64,000 nucleotides of DNA. Origin: Tilletia caries. Lineage: Eukaryota > Basidiomycota > Exobasidiomycetes > Tilletiales > Tilletiaceae. The stretch is from contig JALUTQ010000020.1 in assembly GCA_032718865.1 (NCBI GenBank), forward strand, positions 558,001-622,000. Direction: 5' to 3'. The notes under the pieces were generated by a model. The model was not told where the DNA came from. It searched no databases and saw nothing but the letters and a program-made list of their open reading frames with translations. Below, piece after piece: positions 8,808 through 20,333 of the stretch (positions are counted from its first letter, which is position 1; every line of letters starts with the position of its first letter). A program made the position numbers and the translations under genes.

Positions 8808-11632
8808 ATGAGTCAGAAAGGAGTGGCGCGCAAAGGTAAGTTCCATAGATCATAGGGTAAACTCGCCAAAAGTGTTAGTGGCCTGTGCTAAGGAAGAGCA
8901 CGGAGTAGACCCCGGAATGGGTTTGCAGGAATTCCGGTGGGCTCCGGGCAGAGTTCCGGCGGTACCCGGTACCCGGAATGCTAATTTTCCATTTTTGTCA
9001 ATTTAGTCCTGTTAAGCAGGAAGCCGGAATTTCCTGGTACCGCTAAACCGGAATGCGGAATGGATTTTGCTTTGGCCGTGACTTTTTTTGCGGAATGCGA
9101 AATCTGTGGCCAGACAAGCTCATTCTCCCGAAATTCCGCCGGATTCCGGGAGATTCCGGGGGTCAAGTGATGTGGGGTCTCATTCGAGGTTCATCTATAA
9201 GTGAGACTCTAACGGCGAGTTTCACATATGAGGAGACCCAGTCTCGTGGTCTCAACAGGACACATGAGGCTTGAAGAGGAGCAAATTGACGCGAGTCAGG
9301 CATCAAATGGCCAATGCAGAGCTTCAATGTAGACTATGGACGAGTTTAAAGCTGATTTAGAAAGGGGTCGACTCGTTTTCATATGATCTTGACATCTTGT
9401 GACTGCGGAGGAGAGTCCCGGAATCCGGCGAAATTCCGCATTCCGGGAGCTGCGGAATGAGGAATCCAAAATTGATCAAAGCCTAAATTTTGACGGAAGC
9501 CGGAATTCTGGATGTAAATTTGAATCTTTCCCCGGAATACGGAGGTCTGCGCCCGAAAGAAGAGTATTTTATCCGGAATGCGGAATGCCCTGAGAGGCCT
9601 CGGAATCGCTGCGGAGGTCCTCCCCGGAGTACGGAAATTCCGGGGCACTCCGTGCTCTTCCTTTTCCTGTGCTGATTATTATTTTTGCGACTGTGTCCTG
9701 TGAAGGTTGACGAGGAGGAAGAGGCGGTAAGCAAGTTGCTGCTGCTGGGCGCCGCGGTGCCGACCTGGTACCTGCTTCCACTGCAGCTGGCGCTTCCGGT
9801 GTCGCGCCTACCCGAATCGAAACGAGCGCGCCTGGTGCTGCTGGTGCGCCTGATGCCGCTGGCAGCTGCTGGTGCGTCTGGTACTGCGCCGCAGAAAGGA
9901 CTTCGCCGTGCTGCTGGTGCCGGCGGCGCCCGTGGAACGAGTGGTGATGGTCGGGGACAGACTTCTTCGGCAACCGCAGCGGCTCCCGGCCCCACAGTCG
10001 AAGCTGTGATGACAGCGCAGGCCGAACAAGAACGACTCGAAAACGCTATGATGGCCAATGTGCTTCGAAGACTGGAGGAACGGGAGAAGGAAATTGCCAC
10101 GGAACAACGCAGGCCTATCATGACGCAGCCAAGTCCTTCACTGAAGCTTACCAACTGGTCGATTTTACCAACGTGGGCTCCAGTCGGGTCGTGAACGACA
10201 AGGTGGCGATTGTCGTAAACCGAATTCTACTGGACGATATTGCGACGATGATGCGCTCGCACCGAACTCAGCAGGAGGCGCGCGAGAACATGGTGGAGGG
10301 CCTTCGGAAGCTACGTGCGGAGGTGGTGGAGCTGAGGCGCTACGCCCGCGGTTGCTAGAGTTGGAGAAGAAGGTAGAAAGTCAGGACAGCGGCAGGTTCA
10401 GCGACGCTTCTTCCGATGCCTCACCTCGTCGTCGGCAGCCCAGGGCCTCTTCCGCACGCGGACGTAAGAGACTTCGACGGGACACTCGACAGGCCAAGAC
10501 CGGTCCAGGGCGGCCTGACCACAAAACTCAGGACGCCTTACTGGAGCTCTTGCGCGCTGGCGTCGGCATTGATCAGGACGACGATTGGGCAGATCATCCC
10601 AAGGTGGCTAGGGACTCATCATCATGGCCACGGCACCCTATACCATCGTCTCCTGCTGCGGCAGCTGCTCGTGCTCCTGGATCGGCCGGAGAGGAGTTGG
10701 TGGGAGAGCCGAAGGATCGCTTGGACTGGGAAGGAGGGCGGCTAGATGATCAGCAGTTCAAACTAGTTCTTGGCAAGCATGGTCGTACGATCAAGGACCA
10801 GGCAGATTACTTCGGGCTGCCTGCTGAAGTCGATGCGCGCACGTACGAGCACATCTACGCAGCATGTCATCGCACAATGGACGCGCTGAAGCGGGCCTGC
10901 AGGGTTAAGCGACAGTTGGGCGCAGATTTGTTGGCAGGCCGAAAAAAGGCCAAGGAAGCGGTCGACAGGAGACACAAACGGCGGAAGACCCGGAGTGATG
11001 CGCGTCAGCGTGTCGCAACAGCGCACCCTGGCAAGTTTGGCGCCTCTGTCGGCGACATGATCGGCATCGAATGCGTGGAAGGGGACGAGTCCGAGCAAGA
11101 AGATGCAGCAAACGCTGATGATGGCGATGGTTCCGATGACGACTCGTCTGCTCCGCGCACTAAATCAATCCGGGTCATCGTGCCCGGGTGGTGGTCAAAG
11201 GAAAATCAGAATCTCCAGCAGAAACTTGAACGCCATGTTTCGTTTCAGATGGCAAAGTTCAAGACCATCGAAGCCACTCAACTCACCGCCTATCTAGAGT
11301 CGCTGTCGCCAGCAGTGCCTAGAATTGCTGTCAGCTCAGCTTTCGCCCAAAAGTACCCTCATCTGGTAATGGACGTCAAGGACAAATCACCTCCGTTCAA
11401 GCCGGCACGAGGAGCGGTCGCGGACGACGCTCAAAGCTGGGGAGCGCCGATCACACTTCACAGAGCTTCAAGGTCCCGAGGAAGACGAGCGCAGAGCCAC
11501 TGGTGGTGAGCCAAAGATGGATGATGAGGAAGACGATGGAAAGGTCGATGGAGCTGGCGCTGCTGACGAGAACGAAGGCAGTGGTGGAGGAATGGGAGGG
11601 GGTGATGAGGATGACGCTGATATGGAAGGTTA
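8808..11632 (+). pseudogene. CACTA-associated partner gene (TnpA-like), frameshifted
   Basis: Likely start ATG at 8808 (MSQKGVARK), followed by a GTAAGT donor at 8836 and an intron that now contains a 776-bp MITE and ends near 9700. Coding then continues through Ala/Gly/Pro-rich sequence, a coiled-coil stretch (AQAEQERLENAMMANVLRRL), a basic Ser/Arg linker and a helical region (residues roughly RTYEHIYAACHRTMDALKRACRVKR) to an extremely acidic tail ending at 11632. At least three one-base frame changes (near 9860, 10110 and 11480) break it, so it is probably a relic. It faces the Tnp2 gene, as in two-gene CACTA elements where a second protein binds subterminal repeats; that role is inference from position. 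No known domain was recognised. Confidence 0.5.
8889..9664. mobile_element. hAT-like MITE, group A family II, copy 1
   Basis: 776-bp element. Ends TAAGGAAGAGCACGGAG and its inverted copy (last base changed) are flanked by near-perfect 8-bp duplications GCCTGTGC (8881-8888) and TCCTGTGC (9665-9672). The body is filled with CCGGAAT/ATTCCGG words and its centre with GTCTC/GAGAC motifs. It lies inside the first intron of the partner gene. A truncated inverted copy lies at 43612-44293. Confidence 0.85.
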
Positions 11633-11637
11633 AATCT

Positions 11638-12297
11638 TCAGCAGGCTGTGAAGGGTGAGGAACAAAATGTTGCGAGAGTGGTAGTCAGCAACAACATTCG
11701 CAGTATGTCGAGGACAGGTACAGAATCGAGCCATGAAACATAACGCACCATGTTTGATCCTCGCCCGGGGATACACCTGAAAGGTGATCCATGAAGACGA
11801 TTGCAGCGTCTGAGGATAGTGCATGTGCTGAAAGAAGCTCGACAGTGCGCCAGTCGACAGTCGTTCGTGATCGTCCAGAACATGCGCAGGACGTTTCCGT
11901 AAGAAGGAGAGAAGAAAGTGTCGAAGGCGAGCATTGACTCACGCACCGCGCGTCGACCAAGAAGGAAAACGCTCGTATGGGTCTCGCCTAGAAGTTGGAG
12001 TTCGTGGCTGAGAATGGTCTGTATTTCGATAAGGTCCAAGCCCCCGTCCGCAGCGTCCACCACCACCAACGTACTACTGACACTTGCATTATTTCTGACT
12101 CCAGCGCCGCCAAAGTTGAGGTGCCCGAACGTCATCTGTGCGTGTTCCTTCATGCGCTTCATGACCTTGACGCCTCCTGGTTGATCGATCTTTGCCTCCA
12201 GATCGTTGCGCAACGGTATGGCAGCCGGCTCTTCTCTTTTCTTCCTCTTCTCACGCCTCGGCTTCTCTCTTCTTCCTTCTGCTTCACCCATTTCCAT
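11638..12297 (-). pseudogene. Second copy of the Tnp2 C-terminal region
   Basis: The frame carries blocks that align with the C-terminus of the Tnp2 gene next door: ILSHELQLLGETHTSVFLLG matches ILSHTIHLEGDHKHVTVYLL, and, in another frame, SSDAAIVFMDHLSGVSPGED matches SSDAAMIEFGELMGVSAGED. A Lys/Arg/Glu-rich section precedes them. It has at least one frame change. It is either the tail of a second, older CACTA element or a tandem duplication of the domain within the same gene; a GTGAGT donor near 12555 and a CAG acceptor near 12465 on the minus strand would allow the two to be spliced together. Confidence 0.6.
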
Positions 12298-15032
12298 AAA
12301 TAGCCGAGCTCCCTTTGTACCTCAGAAGCGAATCGATTAGCCTTTTCCACTAGAACATCACAGACTTATTGTCTTGTCTCAGGTGAATTACTCCACTCCC
12401 GCATAAGCGCGGAGAGGTGGGCCGGTGGGGGAACTTCGGAGCTCCCAACTCACAAAGCTGACGAGCAAAAGAGTGTGACAGTCAGGCGTCAGTTGTGGTG
12501 CCAGGTGGTGTGTTGTGTGTGATGTCTTCGTATGCCAATCCAATCGAACTCACTTCGTCGCTGATCTTCTCCCGCCGAGACTCCCATAAGTTCTCCAAAC
12601 TCGATCATCGCCGCATCCGAGCTGATTCTGTACGCTGGCAGCAGCTCTACATCCCCCCAGCGCTCCTTCTGCACCCAGAACAGCCTCGCGATCTCCTGTG
12701 GTCCCATCTCTTGCAGAATACCATCGAAAGCAGGTACTGCAAGGTGCGCAGCTCGTGATCCGAGAAGATATACGGTTACGTGCTTGTGATCACCCTCGAG
12801 GTGGATGGTGTGAGATAAGACCGCGTCGATCTTGAAGAGGTCACTGAGCTCATCGTGCTCTGCCGCAATAAGGAGTCCGAAGCGCCCGTTACTGGTGAAA
12901 GCTGAAGTATACGTGCCCTCGAGCTCGCCATTGCGATGACCGTTGTTGGTGGTCTTTCCGAGCTGCCCGTTCATACGCTCAAAGTGGTAAGCTGAGAAGT
13001 GAAACGCAGGACCAAACCGGCGAATAAATTGTGGAATGTGGGTCGCAATGTGATGGTTGTATACGATCCAACTGTCACCGAACAGCTCCGCATGTAGTCG
13101 CCCGTACTCGAAGATCACACGCTCAAGGGTTTGAACCTCCGCAGTCGATATGGCGCGTGCGTTTCGGAGCACGGCTCGAGCTTGAAGGGTTTTGGGAGCA
13201 CCAACAGCTACCCGTAAGGAGCATCTGGTAGCGATTGCGTGCTGGTCGGTCTGCGGCTGCCCTGTGCATGCGCAGCCATTTCCGTTGGAGAACGGCACGG
13301 TGCTTGGACCAGCACGCTCGCGAGTCTCTTCCGGGGGTGCGGCGAGTTGCGTATTGTTTGGCGCGGGTGGTGGTTGTTGGCCCGAAGCTGCGCCTCTGGT
13401 CTTTGATTTCTTGGCTGCTTTTGCTCTTTTGGTCGGCACAAACACAACTGTACCACCACCGTCAAATTCTCCCTTCCATGCAACGTACAGCAGCAGCACC
13501 AGCAGTCGACGCCCGAGCGTCGACCAATGGGCTGCTGTCGCCGATCCGCCGCCAGGATCGCCAAGTTGGCGGTCGGATGCTTGTTCTGATGGCGGCACGA
13601 CCGCAGAAGAGAGTGCGCCTTGTCTGACTTGCAGCTGAGATTTGCTGATAGACGCGTCGTCAATGACAGTACGGTGATAGAGCCGCTTGACCATGCCAAG
13701 CTCAGCATTGTGCATTGGGTCGATCGGTGCGCGCTCGACGGATCTCCAGTAGGCAAACTCGAAGAGAGGCGACGCCCGTGCTCCGCTCTCGCGCTCGAAC
13801 GTCTCTCGTGCCTTCTTGGTCCGGAATTCCTCAGCGCACCGAAGAGAGTCGGATCGATGCTGATACGCGTCGCGCTGCAAGCCGGAGACGTCGCCTGCGA
13901 AGTGCTCGATCCTGGTGGAAAGGGTCACCATGCAGAACCCGCAAAACTCACCCTTCTTCACAGAATGTGGAGGAAACCCACAGAACTTGTTCCTGCCCAC
14001 AGTATCCTCACAGAAGAATGCCACTCGAAGTCGGACAAGCTGTCCTTGAGGTCGTGCAAGGGTCGGAATATACTTTCCTTCTGCAAACTCCTTCAGCTCC
14101 GCCAGCAGCGGCTGGCCGGCTGCAGGTATCCGGCGAGTCGAGTAGCTCCTGGCTCCTTCGGCCCAGGAGTGCAGGCGGCAAGGAAGGTCATTGATGGATG
14201 GTACCGGAGACGTTGTGGTAGATTGAGGATAGTCATCATAATGGCGCCAGCTGAATGCCACGAGGTGTATTGTGATCGTAAAGGGGAAAACCAAACGATG
14301 CCGAGAGCGCACAGGAGAGACAGCGGTCGCGAGTGTACTCTTTGCCGTACTTGTCCGTCTCGCCTGTCCAGGCGTGACCATCGTAGACGTCCGAAAGTTC
14401 CTCTCCCCTCTCCCGATCTCTCCACTCTTGGAGGGCCTCGAACACCCCTCGCTGCTGCAGAAGCTAGGAGAGCCACAAGGCAAGCGGCTGGTAATCGAAT
14501 ATGATTCGGGGCTTGCCGCGGCGCTCATAAGTTGGCGAACCGCAGTGATCGCAGCACGTCGTTTCGTCGGAGGAGAGGGACGCCAACGATAGCTTCTCGC
14601 ACGCTGGACAAACTGCGTACCGCACCAGCCGTGCCTTGAGTCCAAGGTGACTTCGTACTGTCGCGAGCTGGAAAGGGATACCTGATGAGGCTGATAATTC
14701 AGAGAGCAAGGAATGAAGAGTCTGATTGTAGGAGGAGAACAGAAGATCGGCGCCTTGACGCCCGAGGCCGAAATGAGCAGTTAGAGTGAGAACATGCATC
14801 ATGTACGAAAACTGCACGTGGCTGCAGGCATGGGAGGAAGGTGGCTGAGAGCTTCCGGCATGCAAAATGGGACTTTGATGATCTGAACTCAGCTGAGTGG
14901 CCTCGATATCCCTGTTGTCCTCCCCATCATACAAAACAGGGCGCTCCGGATCGAGTATTCGCTCCGGCTCGACACCATCGCCAAACTGCGAATCTACTTC
15001 GTCCTCATCATCGTCTGCCGTCTACTGTGCTA

Positions 15033-17079
15033 CTCGGACCCAATGGCTGTAAACAATTTATTTTGGCGGTCGCAAAAAAAGCCCTCTCCTGTGGAGAGGG
15101 CCTGCAAGCTCAATGTACATTCCTAGCTCAATACCCACGTCCCCAAACAGGTCGTAAAGACGTGAACGCGTCCCTCCCTCTTTTTTCTTCTATGTACCAC
15201 CAGGCTTCAAATTCAATTCATCTTTAAGGAATCAACACTATCGCGCTCGTTTTCAACATGACATCGAAATACAAAGAGGAAGAAGAAGTGTCGAGTGCGC
15301 GGTTGAAGAAGCACAGGCTATCGTTCGGAATGGAGGCAAACCAGATTTTTCAGCTCTTGGCCGCAAGCACAAGGTGGATAGCCAGCGCATCTCAAGGCGA
15401 TATCATAATGGATTAAGCAGATCTACACGTCCTGCCAACAATCGGCTGCTCTCAGACAGTCAGGAGGACGCGCTCGTTGCTTGGATTCGCGTGTTGGACG
15501 ATCTCGAAGTGGCTGCTCGCCCAGCATTGATAATCAGCTCCTTCGCGTTGCGTGGGAGAGCAACACATCAACAAAGGCCACAAATGAGGAAAATGCGCCC
15601 ACCGAAGTGGGCGATCTCTAGGTCCATAACTTCGTCAAAAGGTACGAGGAGCTTCATTTCCTCAATCAAAAATCGAGGGAGCTCTCGAGAATGACTATGG
15701 ATTGGACAACAATTAACTGGTTCTTCGTCAAGCTGGATAAAGTCATCAAACAGCATGGAATATTGCCTGAAGACATCTGGAACGTTGATGAGGTAGGCTT
15801 CCGTGCAGGCATAGGAGGGCGACAATGGATCATTACGCTGGTTCCATCAAAAGACGCACACCTTGCGTCGGAGACCTGCCGGGATAGCATCACCGCTATC
15901 GAGGCCGTCAATGCAACAGGACAACATATTGAACCGATGATCATTATGTCTGCAAGCGTGCACTCTGAGGCGTGGGTGGACAACAAACTGGACGACGAGA
16001 CTCTTCTCGCCGTTTCTCCCAAAGGATACACCGACGATATCATTGCGTTAAGGTGGATCAAACACTTCGCTGCCCGGACCAAAAATATGACCAAAGGCAG
16101 CAAACGGCTCCTCATTTTTGATGGACACGGTTCTCATCGCACGAAGCAATTTTTGGATCACTGCGAGAAGAATGGAATCGTACCCTTCAGCCTTCCGCCT
16201 CATTCTTCCCACGCCCTGCAGCCTCTCGACGTCTCTGTCTTTCAGCCGTATAAGCATTGGAACAGAGAGGCTGTCGATGCTGCAACACGAACCGGCTGCA
16301 CAAATTTCAACAAGATAGAATTTTTGGCAGCCCTCCATGATATTCGAACGAAGACGATGAAGCCCAATACGATTAAGGCGGGATTCGGGCGCACGGGAAT
16401 CTGGCCGTACAATCCAAATGAGGTCCTGTCCAAGTACCCCAACCCAAAGTACTCCGGTACTCCATCTCACCAGGCCACCTCATCTCAGCCTAATGTTCCT
16501 TCTGCGCCGAGTCAGCCCGAGCCTCCAGTCACGCCGCGCACTGTCCGGTCCATCAGGCGCTCTGCTCATGAGATAGAGAAGCGATACGATCTCTCGCCGA
16601 CTTTGGAAAAATATATCAGAGGCACCGTGGAAAATGCGCAAACAGGGAGCCTCGCAATTTTGGCACTCGATCAACAAACAGCAGCACAAGTGGAACGAAA
16701 CAAGCGTAACGAGCGGCAGCGCAGTCGAGAGGGGTACTGTACGCGCGGGAGGCCAGAGAGATAGCTCAGGAGAAGTTGCAACAGGAGGAAAAGGAAGAGG
16801 CAAAGCGGGAATGGGCGAAGACGAAAAAGGAGATCAAGAAGCGCAAATATGAGGGATGGGCTAAGGTTTTTGTTGAGGTGCGCAAGGTAGCCGCAAAGGA
16901 GGAGGTCAAGCGGGCGGAAAAACGAAGGCGTCTTGAGTAGATTCTCATTTCATGTAGTACAACGACGAAATGAAGAGGGACTGTTGGGGGACGTGGGCAT
17001 TGAGCTTGCAGGCCCTCTCCACAGGAGAGGGCTTTTTTGCGACCGCCAAAATAAATTGTTTACAACCATTGGGCCCGAG
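15033..17079 (+). mobile_element. Complete pogo-type element with long TIRs and TA duplication
   Basis: 2047 bp, starting CTCGGACCCAATGG and ending with its complement. TIRs of about 85 bp match with only two substitutions and one A-run length difference. TA dinucleotides at 15031-15032 and 17080-17081 are the target duplication. Inside each TIR, the arms of a GCCCTCTCC..GGAGAGGGC hairpin add a second symmetry. The element plus one TA is 2049 bp, divisible by three, so it interrupts the Tnp2 frame without shifting it. It contains one transposase gene. Confidence 0.95.
15258..16939 (+). pseudogene. pogo/Tigger-family transposase (DDE_1), mutated
   Basis: From ATG 15258 the protein opens with an HTH region (NGGKPDFSALGRKHKV and RRYHNGLSRSTRP), followed by a CENP-B-like block (VHNFVKRYEELHFLNQKSREL) and the catalytic DDE_1 domain: Asp in DIWNVDEVGF, Asp in LLIFDGHGSH, and the third in SHALQPLDVSVFQPYKHW. 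A Lys/Glu-rich coiled coil ends it at 16939. Three one-base frame changes (near 15300, 15520 and 16740) and a TAG at 15620, where the family normally has Trp, show it is not functional, although its TIRs are nearly perfect. Confidence 0.88.
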
Positions 17080-17408
17080 TAGACGCACTGCTTGTAGTGT
17101 CGTCTCCAGCTTCAAAGTCGTAATCCTAGACATGTCATCGTTGCCGAAATCCATGGGTGCTCCATCTTTTGCGTCTAAAGACATGCTGCTTCCGAGCGAA
17201 CGCTGAAGAGAAAGTGAGGAAGATCCCGAGGCTTTCGACGTTTCCTGTATCGAACGTGTTGCTTTGCTCTGTGCCTCTAAGTCAACAAGACGCTGCCTCG
17301 CAAGGCCCGGTTTTCTGTTCGGCAACCATATGTAGAACAGTCGCACCAATACTCACGTGTGACCTTGTCCAACCCAGCGCGGCGTGAGGCGCGTTCTTTG
17401 TCAGTCAT

Positions 17409-17780
17409 CTGAGATGCGCTATACCTTGTGATAAGTCTGCAAGATGGATGGCCTGAGAAGAACTCAAGGACGCCTCTGCGCCTCTGCCTTCAAATTCTAA
17501 TCGATGCAACAGGCAGCGCCGCAGCGGTCCGTGCGCGGGACAGCAGATTGGGGACAGATCACCGCCGATCCGCCAGCACCTAGGCCCAGCGTGCCTTACA
17601 GGCTACGCTACAGTCTCTCATGGGCATTCAAGACTCAAGCGTAGCAGCGCTTCATGTCTTCATGTTGAAGGGTACAAAATGCAGATACGAGAGGTTTGAT
17701 GTGCACAGTATGATGGTACACTTGTACCATAAGACAAAGACCGAGAATCAAACTGCAAGCGCAACGATAATCCCATGGGA
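17409..17780. other. No gene identified
   Basis: Between the presumed Tnp2 start and the LTR element. It should contain the CACTA element's outer end, but I could not identify a CACTA terminus with a 3-bp duplication. Confidence 0.4.
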
Positions 17781-18046
17781 TGTGCGAACACAGGCCGAGA
17801 TAATCTTAATCACCTAGCTTTCACTAAGGACTGTGTTCGGAGAGAACTGAGATGAAACAAGTATGCAGTGTCGGACTAATTACAAGAGGGACGCGAGGAA
17901 GAGAAAAGAGGTAACTGGAAGAATGGCGTGGGAAATGTGGAGGATGAAAGTGTTGCTATGCGGAGGTGTGGGAAAGGGAAGAGAGGAAGATAGAGATAAT
18001 AGATAAGATAACTGGCCATGTGGCGAAGCCACGTGTTGCCAGCACA
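17781..18046 (-). repeat. 3' LTR of the short LTR element
   Basis: Identical to the partner LTR at 19852-20117. On the plus strand it starts TGTGCGAACACAGG and ends TTGCCAGCACA. Confidence 0.95.
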
Positions 18047-18963
18047 TCCCCACCCAAAAAGAGACAACTGTCCTCAGTTGTGTATGGGCGAGAGAAACTG
18101 CAACGGCATGAAGTCAGAAGAAGAGAGGATGTGATGCGCATGGAGGGGCGGGATGTGGGTAGAACTCGGATGATGTAGCTGTCAAAATTGAAGGCAATAG
18201 TGACGAGAAATACGACCTCCCGGACCGAGTACCGAGGTCGATACCGAAGTTGGTATCAGTCGGGACGGGGTCGCGGGGACAACGTGCTGCAGGCTGCTGA
18301 CGGGGTGGATGATGCTTTAGCCGTTGTCCCCACTCCCCAAAGGAACAGGTCGAGGGATGAGAAGAGAGCGTCGTTGAGTGATGGCGGCCGAGGACGACAC
18401 AAACGGCCGTTGTGTGATGGTGATGGTAAACCGAATCGAGCGAAAGAGGAGCAGTGGTGAATCGTATGCGCTCCCCGTGCATGAATCCGTCTCGACGACC
18501 AACGTTGTATCTCTTGTCGCTTGGCAGTGGACCAGCTCCGTGAGTACGTCATTCTTGGCCCTGTCTGCGTGTCTGCCATCCCTGGCGTGCATGTATGCGC
18601 GGACGGAGTAGCGGGAAGTCATGACGCGCGCGACTTTTGTCGGCCAGTCCGCAGCAGCCCCGTGCGTGTTCTTTTCGGGATGCTCGTATGAGTCGGTCGA
18701 GCGACGCGCACCGCGCAGCTGTTGTCGTTGACTCTAAATGAAGGAAAAGCCGGGCAGGCCAGCTGCGGCGCGAAAACGTGGCGGCCAGCGCGAACGGCGG
18801 AAAAGAGCGTGTCGCGACTGGTAAAGTTCATGTGGTCGTATCGTGAATCGTCCACAGTAGCTCGGTGCATGACGGCGCTCTCGAGCGAGAGCGCGGCGTG
18901 GTACGATCGAACTGTCCGGGAGAAGCCGTGGGCCGGCGACGCGGAGGAGTGCGGCTGTCGTCT

Positions 18964-19060
18964 GTCGGGCAACGCGGAAGGAGGAGAAGAGCAGCTGTTC
19001 GTGATCCGTGTCGGGCAACGCGCGAGGAGGAGAAGAGCGGCTGTTCGTGATCCGCGGAGT
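18964..19060. repeat. 48-bp tandem duplication inside the LTR element
   Basis: Two adjoining units, beginning GTCGGGCAACGCG and ending GCTGTTCGTGATCCG, differ by a few bases. Confidence 0.75.
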
Positions 19061-19833
19061 CCGTCAAGATTGAGTCCAGTCTTCCGCAGCAGCCCGGTGC
19101 TTGTCCTGTATTCGACGCGCACACGAGGTGGTGTTGATCGAGGCTGAGTGTGCGGGATGCTGCTGATGCCAGAGAAAGTAGCCAGGGTACCCGAAAGGAG
19201 AAGGGCGGTAGAAGAAGCCGTCATGCGGCGCGCGAAGCGGAAAGAAAAACTTCGGACCCGCGGAAGATGTTGTACACTCGTACGATATCGTGGTCCAAAG
19301 CTGGTGGGCCGGTCAACCCAGGGAAAACGGAGGACGAGGAGATGCCTCAACTCGACGCATCTACTGAAATGGCCGACACAGAACCTCGAAGCGCACGCGA
19401 CTGAGACGATAAACAGGCCAGCTGCTGCGAAAACAGAAGGAGAAGGGAAAAAGAGATGGAAGGCGAGAAGGTGGATGTTGTCGAAAGCAAGAAGCGGGTC
19501 GTTGAGATACCGAGGCGCGCTGGAACCGTCGGGTTCGGGGGCCGTCAAGTAACGGGAACGAGGAGCTGGCTGTCGAGGACTCGAGGTACCGAGTCTTGAG
19601 GAAGAAGTGCGGTGTGAAAGAGAAGAAGGTGTGTGAAGAGAGAAGAAGGTGTGAGGTAGAGAAAGAGAATGATCGCTGAGAACGGTGTTCTGGTGGTCGA
19701 GGCACTGTAGTCGTCAGACTGGGAGGCCGTCGAGTGCGCGGACGAAGAGGTCGAGAGGCGCGCTTAGTCGGTAGACTGTGGGGCCGTCTCGGGGTGGGGT
19801 TCACTGTACTTGGATCGGTTCAAGTCAGTGAAA

Positions 19834-19851
19834 GATCCCCTCTCATCACCA
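19834..19851 (-). promoter_or_regulatory. Primer-binding site of the short LTR element
   Basis: TGGTGATGAGAGGGGATC directly follows the LTR end. The TGG start is complementary to the universal tRNA CCA end. The same TGGTGATGAG core follows three other LTR ends in the window (26217, 56488 and 58109). Confidence 0.8.
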
Positions 19852-20117
19852 TGTGCGAACACAGGCCGAGATAATCTTAATCACCTAGCTTTCACTAAGG
19901 ACTGTGTTCGGAGAGAACTGAGATGAAACAAGTATGCAGTGTCGGACTAATTACAAGAGGGACGCGAGGAAGAGAAAAGAGGTAACTGGAAGAATGGCGT
20001 GGGAAATGTGGAGGATGAAAGTGTTGCTATGCGGAGGTGTGGGAAAGGGAAGAGAGGAAGATAGAGATAATAGATAAGATAACTGGCCATGTGGCGAAGC
20101 CACGTGTTGCCAGCACA
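19852..20117 (-). repeat. 5' LTR of the short LTR element
   Basis: Identical to 17781-18046. A related but diverged LTR lies at 56251-56485 on the plus strand. Confidence 0.95.
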
Positions 20118-20122
20118 TGGGA

Positions 20123-20333
20123 GGACAGACCAGAGCGGGTCACAGAGGGGGCGAGGCATCAGGCTCGCGATGGCCTGCGCGAGGGTCACCGCGAGATGAG
20201 ATCGCACAGGGAGGTCTGCGCGAGACTCTGCGCGAGTCACATCGCACCGGTGGTCACGACGCGAGGTCTGCGCGATCTAACCTCGCCTCCTTCCTCGCGC
20301 TAACTGCGCGAGAGGTGCCCAAATCCGCGACAA
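20123..20333. other. CTGCGCGAG-rich block, no gene
   Basis: More than ten close variants of GCGCGAG/CTCGCG occur in 200 bp between the LTR element and the Tc1 relic. It looks like the interior of a word-built MITE, but I could not define ends. Confidence 0.5.

Larger units (their letters stand above)
12489..17408 (-). pseudogene. Tnp2-family transposase (CACTA/En-Spm), split by pogo element
   Basis: Reading right to left: a probable start at 17408 (MTDKERASRR) with a GTGAGT intron near 17356, a Ser-rich section to 17082, then the pogo insertion (15033-17079) in frame, and the remaining coding down to 12489. Diagnostic Tnp2 blocks are a zinc-ribbon-like CPACEKLS...CCDHCGSP, LQEWRDRERGEELSDVYDG, SAGAIMMTILNLPQRLRYHP with TPGPKEP, CGFCMVTLSTRIEH, APIDPMHNAELGMVKRLYH, and HIATHIPQFIRRFGPAFHFS with FERMNGQLGKT. 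Breaks include TAG codons at about 15021 and 14464 and frame changes near 14290 and 14130; some may be introns. The family cuts and pastes DNA in the nucleus. This copy is dead. Confidence 0.85.
17781..20117 (-). mobile_element. Complete short LTR retrotransposon (TRIM/LARD-like), recent
   Basis: Two 266-bp LTRs in direct orientation, 17781-18046 and 19852-20117, appear identical base for base, begin and end with TG..CA on the element strand, and are flanked by a perfect 5-bp duplication TGGGA (17776-17780 and 20118-20122). The element reads on the minus strand: the primer-binding site TGGTGATGAGAGGGGATC (19851-19834) follows the 5' LTR and a polypurine tract ending GGGTGGGGA precedes the 3' LTR. 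The 1.8-kb interior has no gag, protease, RT or integrase motif; its longest minus-strand frame (about 310 residues) is Arg/Ser-rich and lacks domains. It therefore needs another element's proteins to move. Confidence 0.93.

Noticed and set aside
9379..10154. Long minus-strand Ser/Arg-rich frames over the partner gene
   Set aside because: Antisense shadows of the Ala/Gly-rich coding region and the MITE word array.
18619..19548. 309-residue minus-strand frame inside the short LTR element
   Set aside because: Arg/Ser-rich, no ATG at the start, no gag or pol motif; several overlapping frames of similar quality exist, as expected from composition and the 48-bp duplication.
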